From contig KE332515.1 in the NCBI GenBank assembly GCA_000413015.1, positions 717,092 to 781,091 of the forward strand: a stretch of 64,000 bases of DNA, given 5' to 3'. Under the pieces are notes generated by a model. It was not told the DNA's origin. It searched no databases and was given only the letters and a program-made list of their open reading frames with translations. The position numbers and the translations under genes were made by a program. This DNA is from Treponema socranskii subsp. paredis ATCC 35535 (GTDB lineage: Bacteria > Spirochaetota > Spirochaetia > Treponematales > Treponemataceae). Positions 1-8,858 of the stretch are shown here, one piece after another; positions within the stretch are counted from its first letter, which is position 1; each line of letters opens with the position of its first letter.

Positions 1-717
1 CTTCATCTGTTCCATGAATTCATGCCTCTGCACGAAATAATCGGGAATCGCGATGATGAGAAAGACAACGCTCGCCATTATTAAAATTTCCGCACTCATA
101 ACGCCGATGCGGCGGATCGCCATGCCGATGCTTCCGTTTTGAATTTCAAGCATGAGAATCGGAACGTCGCGCTTGAGCAGCATAAAAGCGAGTATCGAAA
201 TGACGGCCACTTTGCCGAGCGATTTCGCGACATTAAAAAGCCCGCGCAGCGAAAAAAGCGTGTTGCGGAAATACTGAACGAAGTTCGGAACGATTTTTTG
301 AAACTTCGGCTCTATCGTTTTCGTCGTAAAGATAAAGCTGCGGTTTTGGATGATATTTCCCGCAACTCCGCCGACAATGCCGATAATGCCGATCGGCAGA
401 ACGAGACGCAAAAAAAAATAATAAAAAGCGCGCGCGATCGCGGGATCGTTTACGCTCGATGAAGCGCAGCATGAAAAATAATAACGAAAAATCCCCGCGC
501 ATTCTTTCAGCATCGAAGGAGCAAAGACGATAAGGAGCACCACGCACAAAAGCATGACAAAAGCGCTGTTGAGTTCGGCGCTTTTTGCGACGCGGCCTTC
601 CTTTCTCGCTTTTTCAAGCTTGTATTCCGACGCCTCTTCGGTTCTGCCTTCGTCTTCCGCGGCGAACCACTGAAGGTCGATACAGAGATACGGCGGTACG
701 GGAAGCACATCGTTCAC
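1..717 (-). CDS. flhB: FlhB, flagellar export switch protein (partial)
   Basis: Inner-membrane component of the flagellar type III export gate that switches substrate specificity. The reading frame runs from a GTG at 717, whose last two bases are the first two of the fliR TGA, with GGGAGG upstream. The N-terminus contains DLQWFAAEDEGRTE and a Lys/Arg-rich KLEKARKEGR start typical of FlhB. The last visible codons read IAIPDYFVQRHEFMEQMK, the DYxxQRxExMxxMK segment before the NPTH autocleavage domain. 239 codons are visible; the cytoplasmic C-terminal cleavage domain lies beyond the left edge. Last visible gene of the operon. Confidence 0.93.
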   Translation of the reverse strand, partial: MNDVLPVPPYLCIDLQWFAAEDEGRTEEASEYKLEKARKEGRVAKSAELNSAFVMLLCVVLLIVFAPSMLKECAGIFRYYFSCCASSSVNDPAIARAFYYFFLRLVLPIGIIGIVGGVAGNIIQNRSFIFTTKTIEPKFQKIVPNFVQYFRNTLFSLRGLFNVAKSLGKVAVISILAFMLLKRDVPILMLEIQNGSIGMAIRRIGVMSAEILIMASVVFLIIAIPDYFVQRHEFMEQMK

Positions 718-1511
718 GAAGAGCCTCCCGATATGATTGTAATAAGCGACGTGATGCCCGCATTGAACGAACGTTCGAAAAAATCGCAAAGCTGAGGCAT
801 AAGCACAGCGATGACGAAAAACGACGTGAGCAAAAGAAGCGCAAACCCTTCGGACAAAAGATTCATTTGAGGAGCCGCACGCGCAAGGATCCCCATGCAG
901 ATATTGATGAGCAAAAGCGTTCCCATAAGCGGAAGCGCGATGACGAGAGAAGCCGAAAAAAGCTCGGTAAGACTTCCGACCAAAAATCGCACGACGCGTT
1001 CTTTCGCTTCGAGGAGGGCAAACACGTTCATCGATGCAAAGCTTGAAACCAGTCCGCGCAAAAACAGTTTTTGGAACCACTTGCTCTGCAAAAAAAGCAG
1101 CATTGCGACGAGATTCAAATACTGCCCCATAAGCGGGTTTTCGATTTGCGCGAGCGCGTCGTACACTTCGGATGCGCTCAAGCCCATTTGAAACGCGAAA
1201 AATTGACCGGCGGTGCTGAACGCGGAAAAGAGAATGGTGATAAAAAAACCGATGATGAGTCCGATCATCGCTTCTCCCGCAAGTAAAAACGCGTATGACA
1301 GATCGAAGAGACCGCTCGATGAAATATACGGAGCGTAAGACGAAAAATCGACGTGCGGAACGAGGGCGTATGCCATATAACCTGCAAGCGCTATCTTCGC
1401 CGTCCTCGGCACCGAGCGCATCGAAAAAAGCGGCAGCGTCATCAAAAGCGCAAAACAGCGCACGGCAATGAGCAAAAATATCGGCGCATGACTTACGATA
1501 CGATCGATCAC
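714..1511 (-). CDS. fliR: FliR, flagellar export gate protein
   Basis: Polytopic membrane component of the flagellar export gate, which forms the gate pore with FliP and FliQ. 265 residues, close to the usual family length. It is hydrophobic throughout, with about six predicted helices and the conserved N-terminal stretch FSMRSVPRTAKIALAGYMAY. It lies directly after fliQ (17 nt gap) and overlaps flhB by 4 nt, so translational coupling is likely. The FliP-Q-R-FlhB order is the usual one and supports the call. Confidence 0.96.
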   Translation of the reverse strand: MIDRIVSHAPIFLLIAVRCFALLMTLPLFSMRSVPRTAKIALAGYMAYALVPHVDFSSYAPYISSSGLFDLSYAFLLAGEAMIGLIIGFFITILFSAFSTAGQFFAFQMGLSASEVYDALAQIENPLMGQYLNLVAMLLFLQSKWFQKLFLRGLVSSFASMNVFALLEAKERVVRFLVGSLTELFSASLVIALPLMGTLLLINICMGILARAAPQMNLLSEGFALLLLTSFFVIAVLMPQLCDFFERSFNAGITSLITIISGGSS

Positions 1512-1528
1512 CGCTTTCGTCCTTATCT

Positions 1529-1798
1529 CTAACGCGCCATAAGCGGTATGAGATTAAAAAGAGAAACCGTATAATTTCTGAGATGCGTAAACATCCAACC
1601 GCCGAGGAGCGCCAAAGCCGCAAGGATTGTCAAAACTTTCGGCAAAAACGTCAGCGTCTGTTCTTGAATCGACGTCGTCGCTTGAAAAATCGCAACGACA
1701 AGTCCGACAAGGAGAGCTGCTCCGAGCACGGGAGATGCGAGGATAAAAATTTCAAATACGCCGCCGCGGATTAAATTCACAAGCTGACCGATCGACAT
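1529..1798 (-). CDS. fliQ: FliQ, flagellar export gate protein
   Basis: Small membrane subunit of the flagellar export gate. 89 residues with two long hydrophobic helices (about 15-40 and 50-75), as in the family. The motif ATTSIQEQTLTFLPK between the helices is the FliQ signature. It sits between fliP and fliR with short gaps and is part of the same transcript. Confidence 0.97.
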   Translation of the reverse strand: MSIGQLVNLIRGGVFEIFILASPVLGAALLVGLVVAIFQATTSIQEQTLTFLPKVLTILAALALLGGWMFTHLRNYTVSLFNLIPLMAR

Positions 1799-1816
1799 CG
1801 CTTTTTATCATCCTCC

Positions 1817-2686
1817 TCAACGCAAAACGGAAACGAAAAGCTGCTGCGTCAAAAGTCCCCATCCGTCGACGAGGACGAAGAGCATCAGTTTAAAGGGCAT
1901 CGAAATCTGCACCGGCGGCAACATCATCATGCCCATGGACATGAGGATGCTCGCAACGACCATATCGATGATGATAAACGGAATGTAAAGCAGCACGCCT
2001 ATTTTAAACGCGACGGTAAGCTCGTGCAAAATGTAAGCGGGCACGAGGATATGCGTCGGAACGTCGGCGAGCGTATTCGGCCGATCCATTCTCGCCATGG
2101 ACATAAAAAGGGAAATGGAACTCGTATCTTCGGCCATCTGCGTATACATAAAAATGCGCATCGGAGCTTCGGCTTCACGGTACGCTTCTTCGACGCCGAT
2201 CTCTCCGCTCGAAAGCGGACGGAACGAATTGTCGTACACCTTCGTAAAAGTCGGCCACATGACAAAAATCGTCATAAAAAACGCGATTCCGTTGAGTACG
2301 GCCGTCGGCGGCACTTGCTGCAGAGAGAGGGCTCGTTTAATAAAATCGAGGACGATCGAAAAACGCAAAAAGCACGTCGTTAAAATCAAAATGCTCGGCG
2401 CAAGCGTGAGCACCGTAAGCAAAAGGAGTACTTGTACCGAAAACGCGACTTCTCTGCCCGTTTGAGGCTGCGTAAGGGTTATACCGACGTTCGGCACGAC
2501 AGGATTCCGCACATTGCGATTCATCTCCGTCGTACCCCTCGCAGACCGTTCGGGAAAATTATTATTTTGCTGAGCGGAAAGCTCCGCACCGCATAAAAGA
2601 CAAGCAAGGACGACCGCCGCACGGACGATGCGCACCGTCCGCATCCGATATATTTTTTTTCCTGCACAAATAGATGACGCGCTCAT
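1817..2686 (-). CDS. fliP: FliP, flagellar export gate protein
   Basis: Core pore subunit of the flagellar export gate. An N-terminal signal peptide (hydrophobic VVLACLLCGAELSA, cleavage near SAQQ) precedes a variable linker, then four membrane helices. FliP signatures are visible: LNGIAFFMTIFVMWPTF and the C-terminal MMLPPVQISMPFKLMLFVLVDGW. Length is 289 residues from the ATG at 2686, which overlaps the fliO stop as ATGA. A second ATG at 2644 would give a shorter n-region and cannot be excluded. It follows fliO and precedes fliQ. Confidence 0.96.
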   Translation of the reverse strand: MSASSICAGKKIYRMRTVRIVRAAVVLACLLCGAELSAQQNNNFPERSARGTTEMNRNVRNPVVPNVGITLTQPQTGREVAFSVQVLLLLTVLTLAPSILILTTCFLRFSIVLDFIKRALSLQQVPPTAVLNGIAFFMTIFVMWPTFTKVYDNSFRPLSSGEIGVEEAYREAEAPMRIFMYTQMAEDTSSISLFMSMARMDRPNTLADVPTHILVPAYILHELTVAFKIGVLLYIPFIIIDMVVASILMSMGMMMLPPVQISMPFKLMLFVLVDGWGLLTQQLFVSVLR

Positions 2687-2687
2687 A

Positions 2688-3338
2688 TCAGTTTTCCGAA
2701 TCGAGACGGCTTCTCTGCGCCCGAAGCATATCGCGCGCTTTATCGCCGTCGCCGCTGAAAACGCTTTCGCCTTTTTTCGCTCCCTGCGGCATAAAAATCG
2801 AAAGGATATCGCCGAAGTTCCTCGGTCTCTTTACGTTTTGGCGGGTGTCCGCATAGAGATTCATCGCGTGAATCGTCTCTTTATCGGTAACCTCACCGAT
2901 GAGGTTGACCGCATTGTCGGTAACTCCGATCAAATACGCTTTATCGTCGAGGAGCGAAACGACGTGCACCGATTTTCCGGGCGCGATCGATACGGAAGAT
3001 ACGACGCGCAAAAATTGGTCGCCTTCCCCGACGTCTTTGTTCATACTGCGCTTCATGAGATAGACGACCGCATACACGCACGCGACGACGACGGCGAGAA
3101 CAAGGATCATGCGGATAAAAAGCCAAAGCGTCGAAGACGGCCGTTCGGCTGCGGACGGCGAAAGCGCGGGATCCGTTATAGGAAAAGAAGATTCGTCGAC
3201 GGGCGCACTTTCAGCCCGCTCGATGCGCGTATTTTCGGTCACCTGCGTTTGCGCATACGGCGGAAAAGATACGGCGACCAGCAAAAACGAAAACACCGCC
3301 GTTTTTAATAATTTCGAGTATTGCAACTGTTCCCCCAC
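2688..3338 (-). CDS. fliO: FliO/FliZ-like flagellar assembly protein
   Basis: FliO stabilises FliP during assembly of the export gate. This 216-residue protein has an N-terminal signal-like segment (about residues 9-30), a Ser/Pro-rich periplasmic linker, one membrane helix (LFIRMILVLAVVVACVYAVV, about 73-92) and a cytoplasmic domain with FLRVVSSVSIAPGKSVHVV, the FliO core pattern. It sits in the standard place between fliY and fliP. Sequence conservation in this family is low, so the assignment rests on topology, the core motif and position. Confidence 0.85.
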   Translation of the reverse strand: MGEQLQYSKLLKTAVFSFLLVAVSFPPYAQTQVTENTRIERAESAPVDESSFPITDPALSPSAAERPSSTLWLFIRMILVLAVVVACVYAVVYLMKRSMNKDVGEGDQFLRVVSSVSIAPGKSVHVVSLLDDKAYLIGVTDNAVNLIGEVTDKETIHAMNLYADTRQNVKRPRNFGDILSIFMPQGAKKGESVFSGDGDKARDMLRAQRSRLDSEN

Positions 3339-3350
3339 CCTGTAAAATTA

Positions 3351-4478
3351 TCAGCGCAGTTCCGTCACCCTCTCAAGCGAAGACAGAATTTCGGTAACGC
3401 GCACGCCGAAGTTTTCGTCGATGACGACGACTTCGCCCTTTGCGATCGGCTTGTGATTGACAAGGATATCGACCGGCTCCCCTGCAAGCTTGTCGAGCTC
3501 TATGATCGTACCTTCTCCCATACCGAGAATATCTTTGATCTGTTTTTTCGTACGGCCGAGCTCTACGGTCATCTCCATGTATACGTCCATGATAAGACCG
3601 ATATTGCCCTGCTCGCCGCTTCCGGCCATATTGCCTTGGAGCATCGGGTATTGCAGCGATTGTACGTTCGGAATGCCGCTTCCCATCTGTCCCATCATGG
3701 GCATCGACTGTCCCATATTCATACTCTGCCCCATACTTCCCATATTCATACCGGGCGAAGCCATCGTTCCCACGGATGCGATATCGGCGGCGCTGAGCGT
3801 TCCGCCCATACTCATCTCGGGAACCGAACTTCCGCTTCCGAGCGCTCTGATCATCTGTTCGGCAGCCGTTGCTCCGACCGCTTCCCATAACGTATAGCCC
3901 TGCCCGTCGAGCGAAAGCGGATAATTGAAAAGGATAAACTGATTTTGCGGAACTCTTATCATCGCTTTCGGATCGTTTCGCGCGGTAGGCGGATTGCACG
4001 AAATGCCGGAAATCTTGCCCGTCTTTTCGAGGGCTTGGATTTCGTCGTTCGTATGCGTCGACACGGTTTCGGCGATAACGGAAAGCGCCATATCGTCGAT
4101 GTCCGCGTTATCCTCTTTGTTCATAAGACCGACGATCTTTTGCGCAAACTCGGGCGCGAGGATGTAAAGGTGATCGCCGACGAGTCCGCTTGAAAAGTCG
4201 GCGAGAATATTGACGACGACTTCAGGCAGCTTTGCCAAAAGGCGGTCGCGGTCGAGCTGCTCGACGACGGGAGTATCGGCCGAAAAATTCGCGCCGGTCA
4301 TTTTGTTGAGATTTTCTGCGAGCGGCGTTTTGAGTTCATCCGCAAATTTCTGCAGAACGGCGGTATCCAGCTGTACGGAAGGCATTCCTCCGACCGTGCC
4401 GGATGAATTGAGGCCGTCTACGGACACACCCGAAAGCAGAGCATCAATCTCATCCTGCGATATTGCACCATCACTCAT
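3351..4478 (-). CDS. fliY: FliY, flagellar motor switch phosphatase with Met-rich linker
   Basis: C-ring switch protein of the FliN/FliY type, probably also a CheY-P phosphatase. The N-terminus SDGAISQDEIDALLSG is a CheY-P-binding motif like that of FliM. A CheC-like middle region follows (about 45-205). The C-terminal about 75 residues are a FliN/SpoA domain (VYMEMTVELGRTKKQIKDIL, then GEPVDILVNHKPIAKGEVVV). I chose the ATG at 4478 because AGGAG stands about 8 nt upstream; the ATG at 4487 directly abuts that motif. It overlaps the fliM stop by 8 nt. Odd feature: a linker at about 238-267 has 10 Met in 30 residues. Confidence 0.94.
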   Translation of the reverse strand: MSDGAISQDEIDALLSGVSVDGLNSSGTVGGMPSVQLDTAVLQKFADELKTPLAENLNKMTGANFSADTPVVEQLDRDRLLAKLPEVVVNILADFSSGLVGDHLYILAPEFAQKIVGLMNKEDNADIDDMALSVIAETVSTHTNDEIQALEKTGKISGISCNPPTARNDPKAMIRVPQNQFILFNYPLSLDGQGYTLWEAVGATAAEQMIRALGSGSSVPEMSMGGTLSAADIASVGTMASPGMNMGSMGQSMNMGQSMPMMGQMGSGIPNVQSLQYPMLQGNMAGSGEQGNIGLIMDVYMEMTVELGRTKKQIKDILGMGEGTIIELDKLAGEPVDILVNHKPIAKGEVVVIDENFGVRVTEILSSLERVTELR

Positions 4479-5508
4479 ACGAATCATCTCCTTCTACAGA
4501 AAGTTCTTCAAAATCATCCGCCGAAATATCTTCCAATTTGCCGGTTACCTGCACGGCCATCTTTTTGCCGACGACGCCCGGCTGACAATAAAATTTCTTT
4601 TTGCTTCCCACGCTGAGCGTAAGCGGATCCCCGACTCGGATATTCGACAAGCGTACGACGTCTCCGGCACGGAGAGCGAGCACTTCGCGTATCGGCAAAT
4701 CGATGGAACCGACTTCGGCGACGACGTCCATTTCCACCGACGAAAGTTTTTCTTTCAGCGTTCCGAGGTACTGTGTCGTCGAACTCCTGCGCACGGAGCT
4801 GAACCAAAACTGCGAGGACAGCTTTGAAATGATCGGTTCGATCGTCAAATACGGGATGCAGAAATTCATCATGCCTTCTTCTTCGCCGACTTTCATTTCA
4901 AGCGTAACGAGGACGACCATTTCCGACGGAGGAACGATCTGCGCAAACTGCGGATTCGTTTCGATCTGTCCGAGCCGGGGACGCAAATCGATAACCTGCG
5001 TCCACGCTTCCCGCATATTCGCGAGGATGCGCACGATGATGCCTTCCATAACCGACTGTTCGATATCGGTCAAATCTCGGTTTTTATTTCCGGTCGTCGA
5101 ACCGCGGCCGCCGAACAGACGATCGATCATGCAAAACGTGATCGTCGGATCGATTTCGAGCACCGCGTTTCCTTTCAGCGGATCCATATTGACGACGGCA
5201 AGGGTCGTCGGCGTCGGAATGGATCGGATAAACTCTTCGTACGTAAGCTGATCGACGGAAGCGACGTGAACGTGTACCAGGCTCCGCAGCTGAGCGGAAA
5301 GACTCGTCGTCGTCAAACGGGCAAAAGTTTCGTGCATGTTCGACACGGTGCGCAGCTGTTCTTTCGAAAATTTGTCGGGACGTTTAAAATCGTAAATCTT
5401 GATTTTACGCGTATCGCTGACCGGCTTAAAATCATCGGTATCGGAATCGCCCGAACTTATCGCGGTGAGCAGCTGATCTATTTCATCCTGTGACAGAACT
5501 TCGTTCAT
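4471..5508 (-). CDS. fliM: FliM, flagellar motor switch protein
   Basis: Main C-ring protein that receives CheY-P and sets motor direction. 345 residues, the usual length. It has the N-terminal CheY-P-binding motif LSQDEIDQLLTAI, the CheC-like middle domain with the GGRGS loop (FGGRGSTTGNKNRDLTDIEQ), and a C-terminal SpoA domain (IDLPIREVLALRAGDVVRL). It overlaps fliY by 8 nt and follows fliL by 25 nt in the motor operon. Confidence 0.98.
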   Translation of the reverse strand: MNEVLSQDEIDQLLTAISSGDSDTDDFKPVSDTRKIKIYDFKRPDKFSKEQLRTVSNMHETFARLTTTSLSAQLRSLVHVHVASVDQLTYEEFIRSIPTPTTLAVVNMDPLKGNAVLEIDPTITFCMIDRLFGGRGSTTGNKNRDLTDIEQSVMEGIIVRILANMREAWTQVIDLRPRLGQIETNPQFAQIVPPSEMVVLVTLEMKVGEEEGMMNFCIPYLTIEPIISKLSSQFWFSSVRRSSTTQYLGTLKEKLSSVEMDVVAEVGSIDLPIREVLALRAGDVVRLSNIRVGDPLTLSVGSKKKFYCQPGVVGKKMAVQVTGKLEDISADDFEELSVEGDDSYE

Positions 5509-5533
5509 GCTTTTTCCTAATCAAACCGCCGTG

Positions 5534-6079
5534 CTATTGCTCGATGACGTCGAGCTGTTGAAACGAAACGTCGCGGATCTTCGAACCGCTTAAAATTTCG
5601 TCGTTGATCGCGTTACGCAATTCTATTTTCAATTTCTGTTCGTTTTGCGGCTTCAACTCGTCGATCGTCTTCTGTGTAAAATATCGGCGCAAATAATCGG
5701 TGAGTTCAACTCTCCGCTCGGTTATCTCCGTCGCCGCAACTCTGTCGTCTTTTTTATAACCGAGGAACACGTTGACGACGACGCTCGCGGGAACGTCGTC
5801 GCTCGTTCTCGTTCTGATAGCTCCGAGCGATGAATACCAGTCGAGCACTTCCCGCTGGGCTTGGTATTCTTCGCTCATGGGGATAGCCGTCTGCGCCGAC
5901 GTATTGCGCGAAACGATACGCACCGTAACGAATACGACGACGACGATGAGGATCACCGCACCGAGTGCTATGAGTATCCATTTTAATAATCCGGGAACGA
6001 GTCCGCCGATTCCTTTTCCTTTCGCACCGCTTCCGCCGTCGGATGCGCTTTCATCGAAATTAATATCGTTGTCTGCCAT
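5534..6079 (-). CDS. fliL: FliL, flagellar basal body-associated protein
   Basis: Single-pass inner-membrane protein that rings the stator and supports torque. 181 residues from the ATG at 6079, which has GGTGGGG just upstream; a GTG at 6088 is a less likely start. There is a short cytoplasmic tail, a membrane helix (LLKWILIALGAVILIVVVVFV, about 26-46), and a periplasmic domain with the FliL-type C-terminal arrangement LTDYLRRYFTQKTIDEL and LRNAINDEIL. It lies between motB and fliM, as in other spirochaetes. Confidence 0.95.
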   Translation of the reverse strand: MADNDINFDESASDGGSGAKGKGIGGLVPGLLKWILIALGAVILIVVVVFVTVRIVSRNTSAQTAIPMSEEYQAQREVLDWYSSLGAIRTRTSDDVPASVVVNVFLGYKKDDRVAATEITERRVELTDYLRRYFTQKTIDELKPQNEQKLKIELRNAINDEILSGSKIRDVSFQQLDVIEQ

Positions 6080-6142
6080 GATCCCCACCTATACAAACGC
6101 ACGGTTTACATTCTAAGGAATATTTAATTATATATTGTACCA

Positions 6143-6871
6143 TCAAAAATGTCCTTCGTCTAGGATAATTATATCGACCCGCCGATTGTACGCACGGCCT
6201 TCGGGCGTATTGTCGGAAAACATCGGGCGCGTATCCGCATAGCCTGCTATCGAAAACTGCTTTTCGTTTACGCCGAAGCCTGCAAGGTAGTGGAGCACGT
6301 TCATCGCACGGGCGGCCGAAAGCTCCCAGTTGCTTGCATACGGAGAAGACGAAGAAACGGGCGTATTATCGGTGTGACCTTCTATACGGAATCTCCTCGA
6401 TTTCAATTCGGGATCCCTGAAAAATTCGGAAAGACGCAACAGAGTTTCGCGCGTTTCGTCGATATTGAGTTCCGCGCTTCCTTCGGCGAAAAAACTGTCG
6501 GATGCGAGCGAGATGACAAGCCCCCTCTCGTCGCTCGTTATCGTTATCTTTTTCGATTTGACTTCGGGCGCAAAGAGACTCACCGCTTTTTTTCGCGCGT
6601 TTGCGAGAGAGCGGCCCTTTTCCATCGCAGGCAGAGAATTAATATTGTTTCCCAAATCCGCAAGCCGCCCCGTCGAAAGCGACAAACCGCCTGCCGTCGT
6701 TTCCGTTTCGCGCATTTGGAGCGACTGTGTGATCGTCGCAAGCTGCGTTATATCGACTTCCGTCGGATTGTACAGCATGACGAAAAAACAGAGCATGAGC
6801 GTAATCATATCGCCGTAGGTCGCTTGCCAAGCGGTTGACGGCTTTTCAGGCTGTTTGCTTTTCCTCGCCAT
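6143..6871 (-). CDS. motB: MotB, flagellar stator protein
   Basis: Peptidoglycan-anchoring stator subunit that works with MotA. The N-terminal helix is [19 protein letters not shown], whose Asp (about residue 21) is the proton-binding Asp of MotB. The C-terminal half is an OmpA-like peptidoglycan-binding domain ([17 protein letters not shown], then [19 protein letters not shown]). The ATG at 6871 has GAAGGA 6 nt upstream; an in-frame TTG at 6877 would overlap motA. 242 residues, as expected. motA-motB-fliL form the start of the operon together with flbD. Confidence 0.97.
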   Translation of the reverse strand: MARKSKQPEKPSTAWQATYGDMITLMLCFFVMLYNPTEVDITQLATITQSLQMRETETTAGGLSLSTGRLADLGNNINSLPAMEKGRSLANARKKAVSLFAPEVKSKKITITSDERGLVISLASDSFFAEGSAELNIDETRETLLRLSEFFRDPELKSRRFRIEGHTDNTPVSSSSPYASNWELSAARAMNVLHYLAGFGVNEKQFSIAGYADTRPMFSDNTPEGRAYNRRVDIIILDEGHF

Positions 6872-6873
6872 AC

Positions 6874-7656
6874 TCAATCCTTCAAAACATCGGCTTCGAT
6901 CGCGTGCCGTGCGACGGGATCGAGATACGTAAGCAGTTTTTGCGCCATGATGCGCGGGTTTTCTCCCGCTTGGATCGCAAGTACGCCTTCGATAACCATT
7001 TCTTTCGTCCGCATTTCAGCGGCGTTGTGTCCGATGAGTTTTTGCGCGATAGGACCGATAATCCAGTTCGCCAGCAAAGAACCGTAGAGCGTCGTAATAA
7101 GAGCGACTGCCATGTTCGGACCGATAGCCGATTTGTCTTCCATGTTGCGCAACATACCGATAAGACCGACGACGGTTCCCATCATTCCGAAGCCCGGAGC
7201 GAAACCGGCCCACTGGTTTACAAGTCCTATCCATGTCATGTGCCGCGCTTCGCACTGGTTCATTTCGTTTTCCATAATCGCACGGATAACCTGTCCGTCC
7301 GTACCGTCGACGACAAGCCGGAGTCCGCTTCTCATAAACGCGTCTTCGATATCGTCAAGTCCGTCTTCGAGTGCGAGGATACCTTCGCGGCGGGCTTTTT
7401 CGGAAAGAGCGACCATGTTTTGTATGATCTGCTTTTCGCCGAAATCATATATCCTAAAAGCACGCCCCATAATGCGGAAAAGGCCGATACACTGCGAAAT
7501 CGGAGCGCAGAGCCATAACGAAAAATACGAACCGCCTACCGTCATAAAAAGAGAGGGCACATCGAAAATCCCTCCCAGAGAACCGCCGGAAAAGATAACC
7601 GACACCATGATACACGCGCCGCCGCCGACGATTCCGATTATTGTCGCAATATCCAT
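6874..7656 (-). CDS. motA: MotA, flagellar stator protein
   Basis: Proton-channel stator subunit. 260 residues with four predicted membrane helices: two near the N-terminus ([20 protein letters not shown] and a second about 35-55) and two near 150-200 ([18 protein letters not shown] and [20 protein letters not shown]). The large cytoplasmic loop between the pairs and the C-terminal tail match the MotA layout. It follows flbD by 6 nt and ends 2 nt before the motB start. Confidence 0.98.
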   Translation of the reverse strand: MDIATIIGIVGGGACIMVSVIFSGGSLGGIFDVPSLFMTVGGSYFSLWLCAPISQCIGLFRIMGRAFRIYDFGEKQIIQNMVALSEKARREGILALEDGLDDIEDAFMRSGLRLVVDGTDGQVIRAIMENEMNQCEARHMTWIGLVNQWAGFAPGFGMMGTVVGLIGMLRNMEDKSAIGPNMAVALITTLYGSLLANWIIGPIAQKLIGHNAAEMRTKEMVIEGVLAIQAGENPRIMAQKLLTYLDPVARHAIEADVLKD

Positions 7657-7662
7657 ACTTCC

Positions 7663-7860
7663 TCACACCTCTTGCGTATTGATGCCGATCTTTTTCCGAT
7701 AGGCTATGATGTTTTCGATGATATCTTCAGGTTTGTCTTTTACGACGATTTTTCTGCCGGACAGCATCGCAAGCGTCAAATCGGGATTTTCTTCCATGCT
7801 TTCTATCATGTGCGGATTAATCCAATACTTTTTTCCGTTTAAACGCATCACTTCGATCAT
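7663..7860 (-). CDS. flbD: FlbD family flagellar protein, first gene of the operon
   Basis: Small protein of the FlbD family found at the head of motA-motB clusters; its molecular role is unsettled. 65 residues. MIEVMRLNGKKYWINPHMIE followed by SMEENPDLTL matches the family pattern of a short beta-rich N-terminus and PDxT-like core. The ATG at 7860 is the only sensible start and has no Shine-Dalgarno sequence. A good promoter ends 6 nt upstream, which implies a leaderless mRNA. Upstream on the other strand is a two-component system, not flgE, so the operon begins here. Confidence 0.92.
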   Translation of the reverse strand: MIEVMRLNGKKYWINPHMIESMEENPDLTLAMLSGRKIVVKDKPEDIIENIIAYRKKIGINTQEV

Positions 7861-7866
7861 CGTTAT

Positions 7867-7895
7867 ATAATGCTCCGATTGCTTCGAGCCGTCAA
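7867..7895 (-). promoter_or_regulatory. Promoter of the flagellar operon (leaderless geometry)
   Basis: On the minus strand a -35 box TTGACG (7890-7895), a 17-nt spacer and a -10 box CATTAT (7867-7872) are followed by only 6 nt (7861-7866) before the flbD ATG. Transcription would start at about the A of the ATG. Read from sequence only. Confidence 0.6.
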
Positions 7896-8129
7896 GTATT
7901 TCAACGCATCGGCAGACCGCCCCTTCGTTGAATAAAAAAATCGCGTCATTTCATTATCGGTTGAGCCGACATACTTGTTTACGGATAATTTTCCGTTTTT
8001 TGCGCATAAAAAACTGTTATTACCCCGTGAGGCCGTGCGCTTCCGTTGCGTGTTTTTCCGTTTTATATTAAATTAATAAAAGGTCGAATGCCGAGTTGCA
8101 GTAAACTTGAAACCGGAGAAGGAAATTTT

Positions 8130-8858
8130 ATGGGCGCCCGTATTTTTATCATAGAAGATGTTTCCGAAATTGCCAATCTCATTGCAATGTATCTGTCGAA
8201 AGCGGGCATGGACGCATTATCGTTCGGTACGGCTGAAGACGCGCTCGAAAAACTGAAATCGGATGCGGCGCCCGATCTCGTCATCCTCGATTTGAACCTT
8301 CCGGGCATGAGCGGTTTCGAATTTCTCAAAAAATTCCGCGCCGAATACAAAACGACGATTCCCGTCGTCATCGTTTCCGCGCGCGACGCCGACGAAGACA
8401 TCATAAAAACGCTCGGCTTCGGAGCCGACGAGTTCGTTACGAAACCCTTTTCTCCGCGCGTTCTCGTCGCGCGCGTTCAGGCAAACTTGAGGAGACAGGC
8501 CGCAACCGAAGCCGCCGCCGAAGAAACGGTTTCGTTCGGACCGTATACGCTCCTTTTGAACAGCTGCGTGCTCAAAGAAGGCGCTCAAAAAATCGCCCTG
8601 TCGGCAAAAGAGTACGCCGTCCTCGAATACCTCGTCAAACATGCGGGGGAAACTCTTTCGCCTGAAAAAATTTACGCGGACGTGTGGAAAGCGCAGTACG
8701 GAGATATCACCGCCGTCGCAGTGTACATACAGAGGCTTCGCAAAAAAATCGAAAAAGATCCTTCGAATCCGGAATTTATTAAAACGGTGTTCGGACTCGG
8801 CTATTGCTTTTCAAAAGAATCGATCGCCTCGCGGCAGGGAGCGAAAAAAGACGCATGA
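8130..8858 (+). CDS. OmpR-family response regulator
   Basis: DNA-binding response regulator, partner of the kinase that overlaps it. The receiver domain (about 1-118) has the acidic pocket at ED (9-10), the phospho-acceptor Asp54 in LVILDLNLPGM, the switch Ser/Thr at VSARD and Lys105 in FVTKPF. The C-terminal winged helix (about 135-230) ends VYIQRLRKKIEKDPSNPEFIKTVFGLGYCF, the OmpR/PhoB pattern. The ATG at 8130 has GGAGAAGGA upstream and gives 242 residues; an in-frame start at 8046 would add an unconserved tail. It overlaps the kinase by 4 nt. The signal sensed is unknown. Confidence 0.94.
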   Translation: MGARIFIIEDVSEIANLIAMYLSKAGMDALSFGTAEDALEKLKSDAAPDLVILDLNLPGMSGFEFLKKFRAEYKTTIPVVIVSARDADEDIIKTLGFGADEFVTKPFSPRVLVARVQANLRRQAATEAAAEETVSFGPYTLLLNSCVLKEGAQKIALSAKEYAVLEYLVKHAGETLSPEKIYADVWKAQYGDITAVAVYIQRLRKKIEKDPSNPEFIKTVFGLGYCFSKESIASRQGAKKDA

